DNA of 64,000 nucleotides from positions 1 through 64,000 of the forward strand of contig NZ_CAIT01000005.1 in assembly GCF_000296815.2 (NCBI RefSeq), read 5' to 3'. The notes under the pieces are model-generated. The model did no database searches. It had not been told where the DNA came from and worked only from the letters and a program-made list of their open reading frames with translations. Source of the DNA: Fibrisoma limi BUZ 3. Its GTDB lineage: Bacteria > Bacteroidota > Bacteroidia > Cytophagales > Spirosomataceae. The position numbers and the translations under genes were made by a program. This document shows, piece after piece, positions 42,442 through 52,119 of the stretch; position 1 is the first letter of the stretch; each line of letters starts with the position of its first letter.

Positions 42442-44211
42442 ATGCGACAGTTTTTTAAATACGTACTGGCCACCATCGTAGGCCTGTTACTGTTCTCGAT
42501 CGTTGGATTTTTGCTGTTGATCGGCATTGGCTCGGCGATTTCGTCGACAGCCGACCGGCAAACCACGGTGAAGGAGAATTCAGTGTTGAAGCTTAACCTG
42601 AACAGCCCTATTCAAGAACGAAGCGTTGACAATCCATTCAACGGATTTGGACCGTTCGATTCATCGGGCGACGCAATTGGCCTTGTTGAACTCAAACAGG
42701 CACTTAAAGCCGCTAAGGAAGACGATAATATCAAGGGCATCTATTTGCAAAGTGAATACCCTCAGGGCGGCTGGGCGTCGCTGGAGGAAGTTCGTAACGC
42801 CCTGATTGACTTCAAAACTTCGAAAAAGTTCGTGTATGCCTTCGGTGAAAACATGACCGAGAAAGGTTACTACGTGGCTTCAATGGCCGATAAAATCTAC
42901 ATCACCCCAACCGGCGGTCTGGAGTGGAACGGTCTGAATGCCGAATTGACCTTCTTCAAGGGGACGCTGGATAAGCTGGGTGTGAAGCCGGAAATCTTCC
43001 GCGTAGGGGAATTCAAGAGCGCTATCGAGCCGTTCGTGCGCGACGACATGAGCGAACCCAACCGGCTCCAGGTTTCGTCGTTCCTGAACTCGGTGAATAA
43101 TCACATGCTCGTGAAGGTAGCCGAAAGCCGTAAGGTACGTGTGGACTCGTTGAAGCAATACGCCGATAACCTGCGTATTGAAGAACCCGAGGACGCGCTA
43201 CGTACCAAACTGATTACCAACGTTGGCTACCAGGACGAGTTTGAAAGCCAGATCCGGAAGCAACTCGGTATCGAGGAAAAGAAAAAGATTAACTACATCT
43301 CACTCGGTAAGTACGAGGATGCGAACAAACCGGATGCTGAACTGGGCAATAGCCGAAACCGGATTGCAGTGATTGTGGCTTCGGGCGACATCACCGACGG
43401 TGAAAGCAGCGAAGGAACGATCGGCTCCGAAACCGTAGTGGAGGAACTGCGCAAAGCCCGGCTCGACGAGAAAGTGAAGGCCATCGTGCTACGTGTCAAC
43501 TCCGGTGGGGGCAGTGGGCAGGCGTCGGACGCAATGTACCGCGAGGTAGAACTGGCCCGCAGAGTGAAACCCGTCATCGGCTCTATGTCCGATTACGCGG
43601 CTTCGGGCGGGTACTACATGCTCATGGGTTGCAACCGGATCGTTGCCGAGCCGAACACCATTACCGGATCGATTGGCGTGTTCTCGTTGCTGTTCAATAC
43701 CGAAACGTTCTTCAAGGACAAACTGGGTATTACCTACGACCGCGTAAAAACTAACACGAACGCTGACTTTCCGGCTGTAACGCACGAAATGACACCGTTC
43801 CAGAAACAGGTGCTGCAGCGTGGTACGGATCGGTTCTACAAAATTTTTACGACGAAAGTGGCGAACGGTCGCAAACTGCCCATCGATAGTGTGAAAGCTA
43901 TCGCGGGTGGACGCGTCTGGACGGGTCAGCAGGCCAAAGCAATCGGGCTGGTGGATCAGCTCGGTGGCCTTGACGATGCTATAAAGGTCGCAGCCCAATC
44001 GGCCAAGCTGAAGGAAGGTGACTATCGGATACGCTACCAGCCTCGGAAGAAAGAGTTCTTTGAGCGGTTGTTCAGCGCATTTGGCGATAGTGAAGAAGCC
44101 CGGCTTCAAACACAGCTAGGCGAACTGGCCCCCTATGTTAAATACCTGAAGAAGCTCCGGACGATGGAGGGCATTCAGATGCGACTACCGTTCGACCTCG
44201 ATATTCGCTGA
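42442..44211 (+). CDS. sppA: Signal peptide peptidase SppA, 67-kDa type
   Basis: This 589-residue inner-membrane serine protease degrades cleaved signal peptides. An N-terminal membrane anchor (about 7-30) is followed by two tandem S49 halves. The first half supplies the general-base Lys192 in VGEFKSAIEPFVRDDMSE. The second supplies the nucleophile Ser362 in RVNSGGGSGQASDAMYRE, with downstream YAASGGYYMLMGCNRIVAEPNTITGSIGVF. Length and both catalytic residues agree with the duplicated E. coli form. A strong terminator follows. Confidence 0.95.
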   Translation: MRQFFKYVLATIVGLLLFSIVGFLLLIGIGSAISSTADRQTTVKENSVLKLNLNSPIQERSVDNPFNGFGPFDSSGDAIGLVELKQALKAAKEDDNIKGIYLQSEYPQGGWASLEEVRNALIDFKTSKKFVYAFGENMTEKGYYVASMADKIYITPTGGLEWNGLNAELTFFKGTLDKLGVKPEIFRVGEFKSAIEPFVRDDMSEPNRLQVSSFLNSVNNHMLVKVAESRKVRVDSLKQYADNLRIEEPEDALRTKLITNVGYQDEFESQIRKQLGIEEKKKINYISLGKYEDANKPDAELGNSRNRIAVIVASGDITDGESSEGTIGSETVVEELRKARLDEKVKAIVLRVNSGGGSGQASDAMYREVELARRVKPVIGSMSDYAASGGYYMLMGCNRIVAEPNTITGSIGVFSLLFNTETFFKDKLGITYDRVKTNTNADFPAVTHEMTPFQKQVLQRGTDRFYKIFTTKVANGRKLPIDSVKAIAGGRVWTGQQAKAIGLVDQLGGLDDAIKVAAQSAKLKEGDYRIRYQPRKKEFFERLFSAFGDSEEARLQTQLGELAPYVKYLKKLRTMEGIQMRLPFDLDIR

Positions 44212-44231
44212 TTGCTGATGAACAGTTATTG

Positions 44232-44262
44232 AAAGCGGACGGTTTAAACCGTCCGCTTTTGT
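44232..44262 (+). terminator. Intrinsic terminator of sppA
   Basis: AAAGCGGACGGTTT and its complement form a perfect loopless 28-bp palindrome ending in TTTTG. Confidence 0.88.
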
Positions 44263-44289
44263 AATTTAGAGCGGTTATCCTGTTTTGCT

Positions 44290-45480
44290 ATGCGTACGCT
44301 GCCCCCTAACCTTGATTTGTTTGCTTTGATTATCCTGCTCGGGGTAGCGCAAGGAGTATTTCTGGGGTTATTTTTTCTGACTGGTAGCCGGGGGCGGCTT
44401 GTTGCTAACCGGTGCCTGGGCTGGTTCAATCTGGCCCTGTCGGCTATCAGCGCCGAAATCTTTCTAAATTACACAAACTATACGTTCCAGGTGTTATGGA
44501 CGGTCGATCTGGCCGAACCATTCAACTTTGTGCTGGGGCCGCTGTTTTATTTCTACGTTTTCAGCCACATTTATCAGCGATTGCCCCGGGGCTGGGTTTT
44601 GCATTTACTGCCATTTGCCATCTGGCTGGTCAACGCCGTGACCTGGGTCTATCAGCCCCCGGAATTTAAATACAACTCGTACATCTATTCCTGGCATCCC
44701 GAAATAATGTACATACCCTCCGGATCGTATCTGGATGAGGATTTTACGGGCGTTCGTGGCTTAATCAACGAACTAACCTTATTAAGCTGCGTCATCTATG
44801 CAGCGACGGCATTATTGACCATCCGCAAGGCAGCGCAATCCGTCGCGACACGGGCTGCGGCCAAACTGCCGATGCTACGGTATTTGAGCTGGTTGTTTGC
44901 GTCGGTGCCGGTACTGATTACCGTTGTAAAGCTTCAGTTTTATAAAGACCTGGGCGATCACCTGCTGGCATCGTATATGGCGCTAACCATCTACGTAACC
45001 AGCTTTCTGGTCATGCGCGGTTCCAATTTTTTTCAGCCCGACCCGCCCGTGAAGGAAGCGGAGGGGAGCGGTGAATCGCGTAAAAAGTACGAAAAGTCAT
45101 CTATTTCGGAGGAGGTGGAAGAGGCCGTTCTGCAAAAGCTGAATCGCCTGATGACCGACGAGAAACCGTACCTGCAAAGTGATCTGTCGCTGCCCAAACT
45201 GGCCGGTCAGTTGAACACCACTCCGCACCACCTTTCGCAGTTGCTCAACGACCGGCTGCAGCAAAGTTTCTTCGACATGATGGCCGAATACCGCATTCGT
45301 GAAGCGAAGACCCTCCTCCATGATCCTGCCATCGCACACCTCAAGATCGACGAGATTGCCGAGCGGGTAGGGTATAACTCCACATCGGCATTCCATACGG
45401 CATTTAAACGAATCACCGGCCAGACGCCCGCCCAGTTTCGGGCATCTGCAACTTCGTCCCGGTCGGCGCGAACTTCGTAA
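44290..45480 (+). CDS. Membrane-bound AraC-family transcriptional regulator
   Basis: This 396-residue protein has seven or so N-terminal membrane spans (residues 10-250), a charged linker (EAEGSGESRKKYEKSSISEE), and a C-terminal AraC-type double helix-turn-helix of about 100 residues. The latter has LSLPKLAGQLNTTPHHLSQLLNDRLQQSFFDMMAEYRIREAK and IAERVGYNSTSAFHTAFKRITGQTPAQF. This fusion is common in Bacteroidota and probably lets a membrane-sensed signal control transcription directly. Targets are unknown; the divergent or adjacent acyltransferase genes are candidates by position only. Confidence 0.92.
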   Translation: MRTLPPNLDLFALIILLGVAQGVFLGLFFLTGSRGRLVANRCLGWFNLALSAISAEIFLNYTNYTFQVLWTVDLAEPFNFVLGPLFYFYVFSHIYQRLPRGWVLHLLPFAIWLVNAVTWVYQPPEFKYNSYIYSWHPEIMYIPSGSYLDEDFTGVRGLINELTLLSCVIYAATALLTIRKAAQSVATRAAAKLPMLRYLSWLFASVPVLITVVKLQFYKDLGDHLLASYMALTIYVTSFLVMRGSNFFQPDPPVKEAEGSGESRKKYEKSSISEEVEEAVLQKLNRLMTDEKPYLQSDLSLPKLAGQLNTTPHHLSQLLNDRLQQSFFDMMAEYRIREAKTLLHDPAIAHLKIDEIAERVGYNSTSAFHTAFKRITGQTPAQFRASATSSRSARTS

Positions 45481-45547
45481 CTATCGGAAAATAGCTTGTT
45501 TTGGGGCAAACAGGGCCACTTTTGTGCATCATCTTACTTGCAACGAA

Positions 45548-46771
45548 ATGGTTACTGCTTCCGCACATTCCCCAACCTTAACGCCCTCTGCGCTAACAGC
45601 GAGCCGCCGGTACGACCTGGACTGGCTGCGTGTATTCGCTATCATCACCCTATTGTTTTACCACACCGGTATGATCTACGTGAGCTGGGGGTGGCACGTG
45701 CAGAGTAAAGAAACCAGCCCCGTGTTTGAGCTAATTATGCGCTGGCTTCATAACTGGCGGATGCCGTTGTTGTTCTTTATTTCCGGGGCGGGCAGCTTCT
45801 TCGCCCTACGTAAAGGGTCTTTTGGAAAATATGCCGGTGAGCGTTTTCGGCGGCTGTTCATCCCGGTTGTATTCGGCATCTTCGTGATTGTACCTCCCCA
45901 GATTTATTACGAATGGCTGTTCCGGGGACGCTTCACGGGAAGTTACACCGAATTTTACCCCTACGTCTTTCAATTCGAATCCTACGAAGATGGTGGTACA
46001 GGCGGGGCCTTTAGCTGGCATCATCTATGGTTCGTGGCTTACCTGTTTCACTACGCCATTCTAAGCATTCCGTTGTTCTGGTTTCTAAAAACCGAACGTG
46101 GGCAGCGGCTCACCGACCGCATTGGTGGGCTCATCGCGCGAAAAGGGGGCGCTTTGTGGCTGGTTGTTCCTCTATTGGTGAACGACGTAGCGCTGGGTGG
46201 TTTATTTCCCGATGAAACTCACGCCCTCACCGACGACTGGGCGTATTTTATGAAGAATATGATCCTGTTCTGGCTGGGTTACGTACTGATCAGCCGACCA
46301 AATTTCTGGCAGATCATCACGGACCAACGCCGATATTTTGTCGTTGCGACGCTGATTTGTACCGTCATCATGTACGCGGCTCCTGTCGTGCTGGGCTACG
46401 ACCGTATTGATGGATCTGTACTGCTTACAACGTTGTACAGTTTCGTTAAGCTGGGACTAACCTGGTTCTCGGTGCTGATGACGGTGGCGTACGGCTACCG
46501 CTACCTGAATGTCAACCGACCAATTCTAGCGCACCTGACCGAAGCGGTTTATCCGTTCTACATTCTGCACCAGACGGTTATCGTCATCATTGGCTATTAC
46601 GTACTAAAAACGAGCCTGGGCGTGTACGATGGATTTCTGGTGGTGAGCCTTTCGTCATTTATCGTATCGGTCGCTATGTATCTTCTGCTGATCCGGCCGT
46701 TTAGCTTACCAAGGGTGCTGTTTGGGATGAAGGCCCGGAGTGTTAGGCAACTCAACGAAAAAGCTGCCTGA
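45548..46771 (+). CDS. Acyltransferase-3 family membrane protein
   Basis: This 407-residue polytopic protein has about ten spans. The N-terminal RYDLDWLRVFAIITLLFYHTGMIYVSWGWHV carries the family Arg and the invariant His in the first span. RMPLLFFISGAGSFFALRKGSFGKYAGERFRRLFIPVVFGIF and the GGAFSWHHLWFVAYLFHYAIL region are typical of the OpgC / glucan- or O-antigen-modifying branch. The ATG at 45548 starts the conserved domain at the usual distance; a GTG at 45524 is also in frame. Its 3' end overlaps the next, convergent acyltransferase gene by 20 bp. Confidence 0.9.
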   Translation: MVTASAHSPTLTPSALTASRRYDLDWLRVFAIITLLFYHTGMIYVSWGWHVQSKETSPVFELIMRWLHNWRMPLLFFISGAGSFFALRKGSFGKYAGERFRRLFIPVVFGIFVIVPPQIYYEWLFRGRFTGSYTEFYPYVFQFESYEDGGTGGAFSWHHLWFVAYLFHYAILSIPLFWFLKTERGQRLTDRIGGLIARKGGALWLVVPLLVNDVALGGLFPDETHALTDDWAYFMKNMILFWLGYVLISRPNFWQIITDQRRYFVVATLICTVIMYAAPVVLGYDRIDGSVLLTTLYSFVKLGLTWFSVLMTVAYGYRYLNVNRPILAHLTEAVYPFYILHQTVIVIIGYYVLKTSLGVYDGFLVVSLSSFIVSVAMYLLLIRPFSLPRVLFGMKARSVRQLNEKAA

Positions 46772-47954
46772 CTTTAGTGAGGAATAGTGGCGTATCGGCC
46801 GTGCTGCGTCGAAGCTGAAGTACCATACGCCAGATAGGCGTAGCACGGCGGCCATTCAGAACCTGCCCTACAACCGTGTCGCGGACGAACAAATCATAGC
46901 TGATTAGAGAAAGAGCGAACGTTATTGCCAGCCCTACAGCGAATTTACCGAAGGCTGTCCACGCTACCGGCATCAGCCAGATCTGAACGTACGTGCAAAT
47001 GAGCAGGTGAATGATATAGACCCAATACGATGATTGGGCGAGGTAGCGCGAAAGTGGACTGGGTTGGTCGAGGTAGCGCTGGAACAGACCAATCAGACCA
47101 AACGAAATTAACCAGGTACTGGTCGCCGACAGGGCCGAAAGATCTACGCGATACGTTGTTGGCAGGGCCGTGTTGTGGCTGATCTGCAACATCATTATGG
47201 CGTAGATCACAAACACGACCAGTCCCCCCAGGAGCAACCACCAGGCTGGTCGCTGTATTGAGGTCAACCAGTGGGGTTGCTGAAACAGGAGCCACCCAAA
47301 AACGAAATACATACCCAGCCCAGCCAGAATGATTGGGCTGGGGGTCAGGTCGCTGGGGGTGTAAAAAGTAGCGCCGGGCATGAACCACAAAAACAGCGCA
47401 CTGAAGGCAATCCAGACCGGGATAGCCCAGCCGGATACCAGCCAGCGGCTGAGGGTATGTCCAGGAAGCGTAGCTTTCAGCCCTTTGATACGTACGGCCA
47501 CGTACACCCCCACGTAGAATATAAGCAGGAAGTACAGAAACCACAGGTGAACGGTAGGCGTGATAACAGGCAGCAGAAACGTACCGGTCGAAAACCATTT
47601 GACGACCGGTGCCATCGTGTAGTTTGAAAAGCAGTAGACGTATGCGGCCTGAATCAGGATATTGATCGTGAAGTAGCCAATCAGAAAAGGGATCAGAATC
47701 CGGTTGGCCCGATTTTTTACGAACGTGACCACACCCCGGCGCTCAACCAGAAGGGCGGAAAAGAAGCCGGACATGATGAAAAAAGCGGGCATTCTGAACG
47801 TATGAATGAACAGAAACATCATGTCAAAAAAGGGATGATTCGCTATGGGGTCATCCGGGAGGTAAGCTGCCTCCATATAGGGACCGGCTGCGTGGAGTAC
47901 CAGCCCCATCAGCATCATAGTTGTTCTCAGATTGTCAAGCGAATGGTAGTGCAT
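46752..47954 (-). CDS. Acyltransferase-3 family membrane protein (second, convergent)
   Basis: This 400-residue polytopic protein is related in layout to the preceding gene. It begins YHSLDNLRTTMMLMGLVLHAAGPYM (conserved Arg and His), then TFRMPAFFIMSGFFSALLVERRGVVTFVKNRANRILIPFLIGYF and TVHLWFLYFLLIFYVGVYV, and ends in a long membrane region. It probably transfers acyl groups to envelope glycans; substrate unknown. It shares 20 bp of 3' sequence with the convergent paralogue, so the last codons of each are read from opposite strands. Confidence 0.9.
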   Translation of the reverse strand: MHYHSLDNLRTTMMLMGLVLHAAGPYMEAAYLPDDPIANHPFFDMMFLFIHTFRMPAFFIMSGFFSALLVERRGVVTFVKNRANRILIPFLIGYFTINILIQAAYVYCFSNYTMAPVVKWFSTGTFLLPVITPTVHLWFLYFLLIFYVGVYVAVRIKGLKATLPGHTLSRWLVSGWAIPVWIAFSALFLWFMPGATFYTPSDLTPSPIILAGLGMYFVFGWLLFQQPHWLTSIQRPAWWLLLGGLVVFVIYAIMMLQISHNTALPTTYRVDLSALSATSTWLISFGLIGLFQRYLDQPSPLSRYLAQSSYWVYIIHLLICTYVQIWLMPVAWTAFGKFAVGLAITFALSLISYDLFVRDTVVGQVLNGRRATPIWRMVLQLRRSTADTPLFLTKVRQLFR

Positions 47955-48118
47955 TGACAGTACGGATACAGTTTGGAGTAGTAAATTAAAGCCTCACCCC
48001 TCCTTTGAAAAACTAATCTACTGAATGGATGTCTATGTAGTTGATTATCAACCCGAATATGTAACCAGTAACGGCTCTTTTGTTTGAAAAGCCGTTGTAT
48101 CTGGTTCGGGAAAGAAAA

Positions 48119-49354
48119 TCATTTAGGTGTTCGCGTTGCAATCAGATCGGGCGTCTTGTCCCGGTCGTTTTTCACCGTCCCTCTTGAATAAATCTTGCCC
48201 TTAGTTACCAGTAAAATCCCGGATGCATGGGCCGTGCATAACGTTGTACCGCCATACACATTGACATAGCCGCCGTTATAGTATGTGCTTTTGATCCGGT
48301 TGCCGGGAGCCGCAAAGTCGATGGGTGGATTGCCCATGCAGGAGAATGAGCCACAGAAATTTCCACTCTGGTCATGAGCCGAGATCGTATAGAAATTGGT
48401 CGTGTTGACCCGGGCCGGTGAAATTTTATTGGCATCCCGATTCCCGTTTTCAACATTTCCCGCGGCTGCCGCTGCGTATATATCCCCACGGCTCATCATC
48501 CGCACAATGGCATCGTCGGCCGCCTGATTGGCTGCGAAGCCTAAGCTTAGGTTAACCACATCGCCGGACCGGGCGTTGGCTGTAACAAAATCAAGGCCGG
48601 CAATTGTATTGGCTACCGTACTGGTATTATCCTTCCCTTTTGTTTTCACTGGCACAACCCGGACACCGGCGGCAACCCCTACCAGACCGATTGAGTTATT
48701 GACCGCACCGATAATACCAGCTACCACCGTGCCATGCCCGTTCAGATCGTCCAGGGTCTGAGCGTCGGGGCCCGTTGTGAAAACGTTGTATCCGCGACTA
48801 ACATCGATCCGTAAGTCCGGATGGTCGAGATCAATCCCAGTATCCAGAATATACACGACGTTTGGATGGTTCGAACAGTCAACAAAACCACCTACTGAGT
48901 TAATCCCCCAGGGAACCTCCTGACCCGCTGCAGCTTTGGCTCCTTTTTCCGTGACCTCCCCCTCAATGACGTCCGGCAGCGACGCCTGATTAGGGGCAAT
49001 GTAGTCAATACGGGGGTCTTGCCGAAGAGCGGTCACCTGTTCGGTGGTCAGTTTGGCCGCAAAACCGAATAGCGCATGGCTAAAGACGTGTTGAACCGCC
49101 GTGGATTTAACATGAAACTGGGTTAGAAATTGATTGGTAAACTGTCGGTTTGCTTTTTGCAGATTTTGGAATGTCCGGTCAATTCGTGCGCCGGCCATTG
49201 GGTCTTTTTTGTAAACGACGATATACTCGCCTTCAATCGTCGTCGGAATGGTGGATGGATCGAAAGAGCTATCAATCGGGCGACAGCCGTTTGTCCATAC
49301 GAAAACCAAGGCAATTGCGCTTGTGGATAGAACTTTAAAAAATGAAAGCTTCAT
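48119..49354 (-). CDS. Subtilisin-like (S8) lipoprotein with the catalytic Ser replaced by Thr
   Basis: This 411-residue protein starts with a lipoprotein signal (Cys24 in TNGC). An I9-like propeptide (about 40-125: EGEYIVVYKKDP, GFAAKLTTEQVTALRQDPRIDYIAPNQ) precedes the S8 domain. Asp171 (VVYILDTGIDLDHPDL), His207 (LNGHGTVVAGIIGA) and the oxyanion Asn300 (AAAAGNVENG) are intact. Where subtilases have GTSMAAPHVAG the sequence reads GTTLCTAHASG, so Thr371 (codon ACG, 48242-48244) sits in place of the nucleophilic Ser. It may be an inactive protease, a weak threonine protease or a binding protein. Alternatively it could be a single-base error, since TCG to ACG is one change. Confidence 0.9.
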   Translation of the reverse strand: MKLSFFKVLSTSAIALVFVWTNGCRPIDSSFDPSTIPTTIEGEYIVVYKKDPMAGARIDRTFQNLQKANRQFTNQFLTQFHVKSTAVQHVFSHALFGFAAKLTTEQVTALRQDPRIDYIAPNQASLPDVIEGEVTEKGAKAAAGQEVPWGINSVGGFVDCSNHPNVVYILDTGIDLDHPDLRIDVSRGYNVFTTGPDAQTLDDLNGHGTVVAGIIGAVNNSIGLVGVAAGVRVVPVKTKGKDNTSTVANTIAGLDFVTANARSGDVVNLSLGFAANQAADDAIVRMMSRGDIYAAAAAGNVENGNRDANKISPARVNTTNFYTISAHDQSGNFCGSFSCMGNPPIDFAAPGNRIKSTYYNGGYVNVYGGTTLCTAHASGILLVTKGKIYSRGTVKNDRDKTPDLIATRTPK

Positions 49355-49585
49355 GATGGTAAAGGACAGAGCCTGTTAATCAATGCAATTATTGATTAAA
49401 TAAAGAAGCTTACAGACACTCAATAATGATTTATTTACTGGTTGGTATAGATAATTTGGTAAGCGGATGTAAAATGGTAGATAAGTTAAAATATACTATT
49501 CTGACTTATGTTAATTCATTCGTCTACATAAATTAGTTCGAGTGGGCAGACCTGAACATCAACAGGTCTGCTCAAGTGCTAACCA

Positions 49586-50860
49586 TCAAACCTGCTGATC
49601 TACCTTTTGATGGTGCGACTGCGATAATGGCGAGGAGGCTATCAAAGCGTTTTCAAGCCGGTCAACGGCGTCTTCAACGCTCCACCGCTCCCGAACAACC
49701 TGCCGACCATTTGCCGACAGCCGTTCGAAGAGAGCCGGATTGGTCAGGACCTGCTCCAGAGCTCGGGCTATTTCGGCGGGACTACGACCGGTCAGTAATC
49801 CATTGTACCCATTGATGACCGTTTCCCGAACCCCACCTTCGCCAATGGCTACCACCGGAAGGCCACAGGCGTTGGCTTCCAGTGGAGCGAAACCAAATGG
49901 CTCGAGGGTTGATGTGTACAACAGACATGAAGCGGTATTTAGCAGTTGTACTAACTCACGATGGGGAACGTACTGACGGGGTTCGAATGCTACCCCTTCC
50001 TGCTGGCTGAGGGCCAACAGACTTGCCATATAGTCTTTGTTGCCAATGTTGCCTACCCACACCAGTTTAGGACGGATGGATTCGGGAATACGGGCCAGCG
50101 TGCGAATAGCCGTGTCAACTCCTTTGGGCGGGTGAAATGATCCCAATCCCATCACGAAGTTTTCGCGGGCCATATCCAGAAACGGGAACAGGTCGACATC
50201 GACGCCCAGATAGCAGACCTCACCAGGGCCGCCATAGGCCCGTAGCAGGCTTTCGTTGCTGAAATACGAATTAACCAGAATTTTGTCATAGCTCTGGTAG
50301 TTTGTAAACTCCTCACGCACCAGCACGCGTGCCCGGTGCGTCCTAAGCAAGTCCTGCCAGTATGACGTGTAATAGGAAGGCTTCAGAATGTTGTGCTGAA
50401 TAGAGGGTAAGCCTTTCCAGATCAGGTTGGGATAAGCTTCGTATAGACTGCGGTTCGGCTCCTGCAGATACAGTACTTTAGGGATTGTCTTAACGAAACG
50501 GCCGATAAACGGCATGTTGAAGAAGTGGCACGAATTCGCAAACAGAATATCAAAATCACCCGCTTCAATCTCTTTGGCGCAGGCCTCGCAAAAGGCCATC
50601 ATTCGCTTGATACGGGTACTATTGAGGAACAGCAACGAACGAACATCATCTACGTATTCGATCCGTAGTCGGGTGGCAATGGTGAGGGGGAGTATGTGTG
50701 TACGAGCGACATACGCGTCTACATCCAGGAATTGGCTGTCGGCCAGTGACGATGTCCAGACTTCGATGTGATGACCTCGCTGAGCTAATCCTTTTATGTG
50801 CTGGTGTAACGCCCGGCTCGCTCCGCCACTGGGCAGATTGTGCCATACTGCGATTTTCAT
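49586..50860 (-). CDS. Family 4 glycosyltransferase
   Basis: This 424-residue GT-B enzyme opens MKIAVWHNLPSGGASRALHQHIKGLAQRGHHIEVWTSS (N-terminal acceptor domain). The nucleotide-sugar domain is marked by VMGLGSFHPPKGVDTAIRTLARI, VWVGNIGNKDYM, YVPHRELVQLLNTASCLLYTSTLEPFGFAPLEANACGLPVVAIGEGGVRETV (the E-x7-E signature) and a final RWSVEDAVDRLENAL. It likely adds a sugar to a surface polysaccharide or lipid. Donor and acceptor are unknown. It is isolated: no polysaccharide cluster surrounds it. Confidence 0.92.
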   Translation of the reverse strand: MKIAVWHNLPSGGASRALHQHIKGLAQRGHHIEVWTSSLADSQFLDVDAYVARTHILPLTIATRLRIEYVDDVRSLLFLNSTRIKRMMAFCEACAKEIEAGDFDILFANSCHFFNMPFIGRFVKTIPKVLYLQEPNRSLYEAYPNLIWKGLPSIQHNILKPSYYTSYWQDLLRTHRARVLVREEFTNYQSYDKILVNSYFSNESLLRAYGGPGEVCYLGVDVDLFPFLDMARENFVMGLGSFHPPKGVDTAIRTLARIPESIRPKLVWVGNIGNKDYMASLLALSQQEGVAFEPRQYVPHRELVQLLNTASCLLYTSTLEPFGFAPLEANACGLPVVAIGEGGVRETVINGYNGLLTGRSPAEIARALEQVLTNPALFERLSANGRQVVRERWSVEDAVDRLENALIASSPLSQSHHQKVDQQV

Positions 50861-51023
50861 AATTCGTAAAACTGCGTAATGGAATGGAGTTGTATTGAAA
50901 TGCCCTAAAATAAGATACCAAACGTAATTATTTTGCTGCTTGACTTACAACAAAACATTCTTATTTATTACACGAATATAGTAAGAATTGTGTACATGGT
51001 AGGTATCCGATGCTAACACAAGA

Positions 51024-51054
51024 TTGGCAAACTGATGAACTCTGCCTATTTTTG
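51024..51054 (+). promoter_or_regulatory. bioB promoter (TTG-N20-TATTTTTG)
   Basis: TTG at 51024-51026 and TATTTTTG at 51047-51054 with 20-bp spacing, the best promoter match in this part of the window. It predicts a start near 51060 and supports the ATG at 51074 rather than the earlier ATG at 51035. Confidence 0.7.
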
Positions 51055-51073
51055 GCTTTCGACTCTCAATACT

Positions 51074-52075
51074 ATGACCGCTATACGTAACGACTGGACT
51101 CGGGCCGAAATCTCCGAAATATACAATTCTCCTGTTCTTGACCTGGTGTACCGCGCTGCTACGGTTCACCGACAGTTCCACGATCCGCAGGAAGTGCAGG
51201 TCTGTACACTATTATCGGTCAAGACGGGCGGCTGTCCTGAAGACTGTGCTTACTGTCCGCAGGCGGCCCGTTACCATACCGGCGTGACGGTGCATAAGCT
51301 CATGGAAGTTGATGAGGTGCTGACGGCCGCGCAACGGGCTAAAGAAGCCGGTAGCACGCGATTTTGCATGGGCGCGGCCTGGCGGGAAGTTCGCGACAAC
51401 CGCGATTTTGACAAAGTACTCGATATGGTACAGGGCGTCAACGCAATGGGGATGGAGGTTTGTTGTACTCTCGGGATGCTGACCGAAAGCCAGGCCCAGA
51501 AGTTGAAAGATGCTGGCCTGTATGCCTATAATCACAACCTCGACACCAGCGAAGAATTCTACGGCGATATTATCAGCACCCGCACCTACGATGACCGGCT
51601 GGAAACCATTGGTCACGCCCGTAAAGCCGGTATTTCGGTCTGCTCGGGGGGAATTATCGGTATGGGCGAGTCCGATTCCGACCGGATTGGTATGCTGCAT
51701 ACACTGGCTACGCTACCTGAACATCCTGAATCGGTGCCCGTGAATGCACTCGTTCCGGTTGAAGGCACACCGCTTGAAGATCAGCCGCGTGTGTCGGTCT
51801 GGGAAATGGTACGGATGATCGCTACCGCCCGGCTCATCATGCCGAAAGCGATGGTAAGGCTCTCGGCCGGTCGCGTCCGGATGAGCATTGAAGAACAGGC
51901 ACTGTGCTTCCTGGCCGGAGCAAACTCGATTTTTGCCGGCGATAAACTGCTCACCACCCCGAACCCGGGCGATGACCTGGATCAGCAACTTTTCCAGACG
52001 CTGAATATCCGCCCTCGTCAGGCATTCAAGGATGCCAGTCAGCCTGCCATAAAGTTTGAACAGATTCCTGTCTGA
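51074..52075 (+). CDS. bioB: Biotin synthase
   Basis: This 333-residue radical-SAM enzyme inserts sulfur into dethiobiotin in the last step of biotin synthesis. The SAM-cluster motif [18 protein letters not shown] (CxxxCxxC, about 52-60) follows [50 protein letters not shown] and the arginine-rich RLSAGRVRM, with [20 protein letters not shown], are all typical. The sequence is full length. Other bio genes are not in this window. The following lipoprotein gene is 44 bp away and may be cotranscribed. Confidence 0.97.
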   Translation: MTAIRNDWTRAEISEIYNSPVLDLVYRAATVHRQFHDPQEVQVCTLLSVKTGGCPEDCAYCPQAARYHTGVTVHKLMEVDEVLTAAQRAKEAGSTRFCMGAAWREVRDNRDFDKVLDMVQGVNAMGMEVCCTLGMLTESQAQKLKDAGLYAYNHNLDTSEEFYGDIISTRTYDDRLETIGHARKAGISVCSGGIIGMGESDSDRIGMLHTLATLPEHPESVPVNALVPVEGTPLEDQPRVSVWEMVRMIATARLIMPKAMVRLSAGRVRMSIEEQALCFLAGANSIFAGDKLLTTPNPGDDLDQQLFQTLNIRPRQAFKDASQPAIKFEQIPV

Positions 52076-52119
52076 AGATACGATAATGGCAACTTGGGCG
52101 TTGGTCTGAAAAAAGACGT

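Noticed and set aside
46945-47598. 217-codon minus-strand ORF
   Set aside because: Out-of-frame reading of the convergent acyltransferase gene; low-complexity composition.
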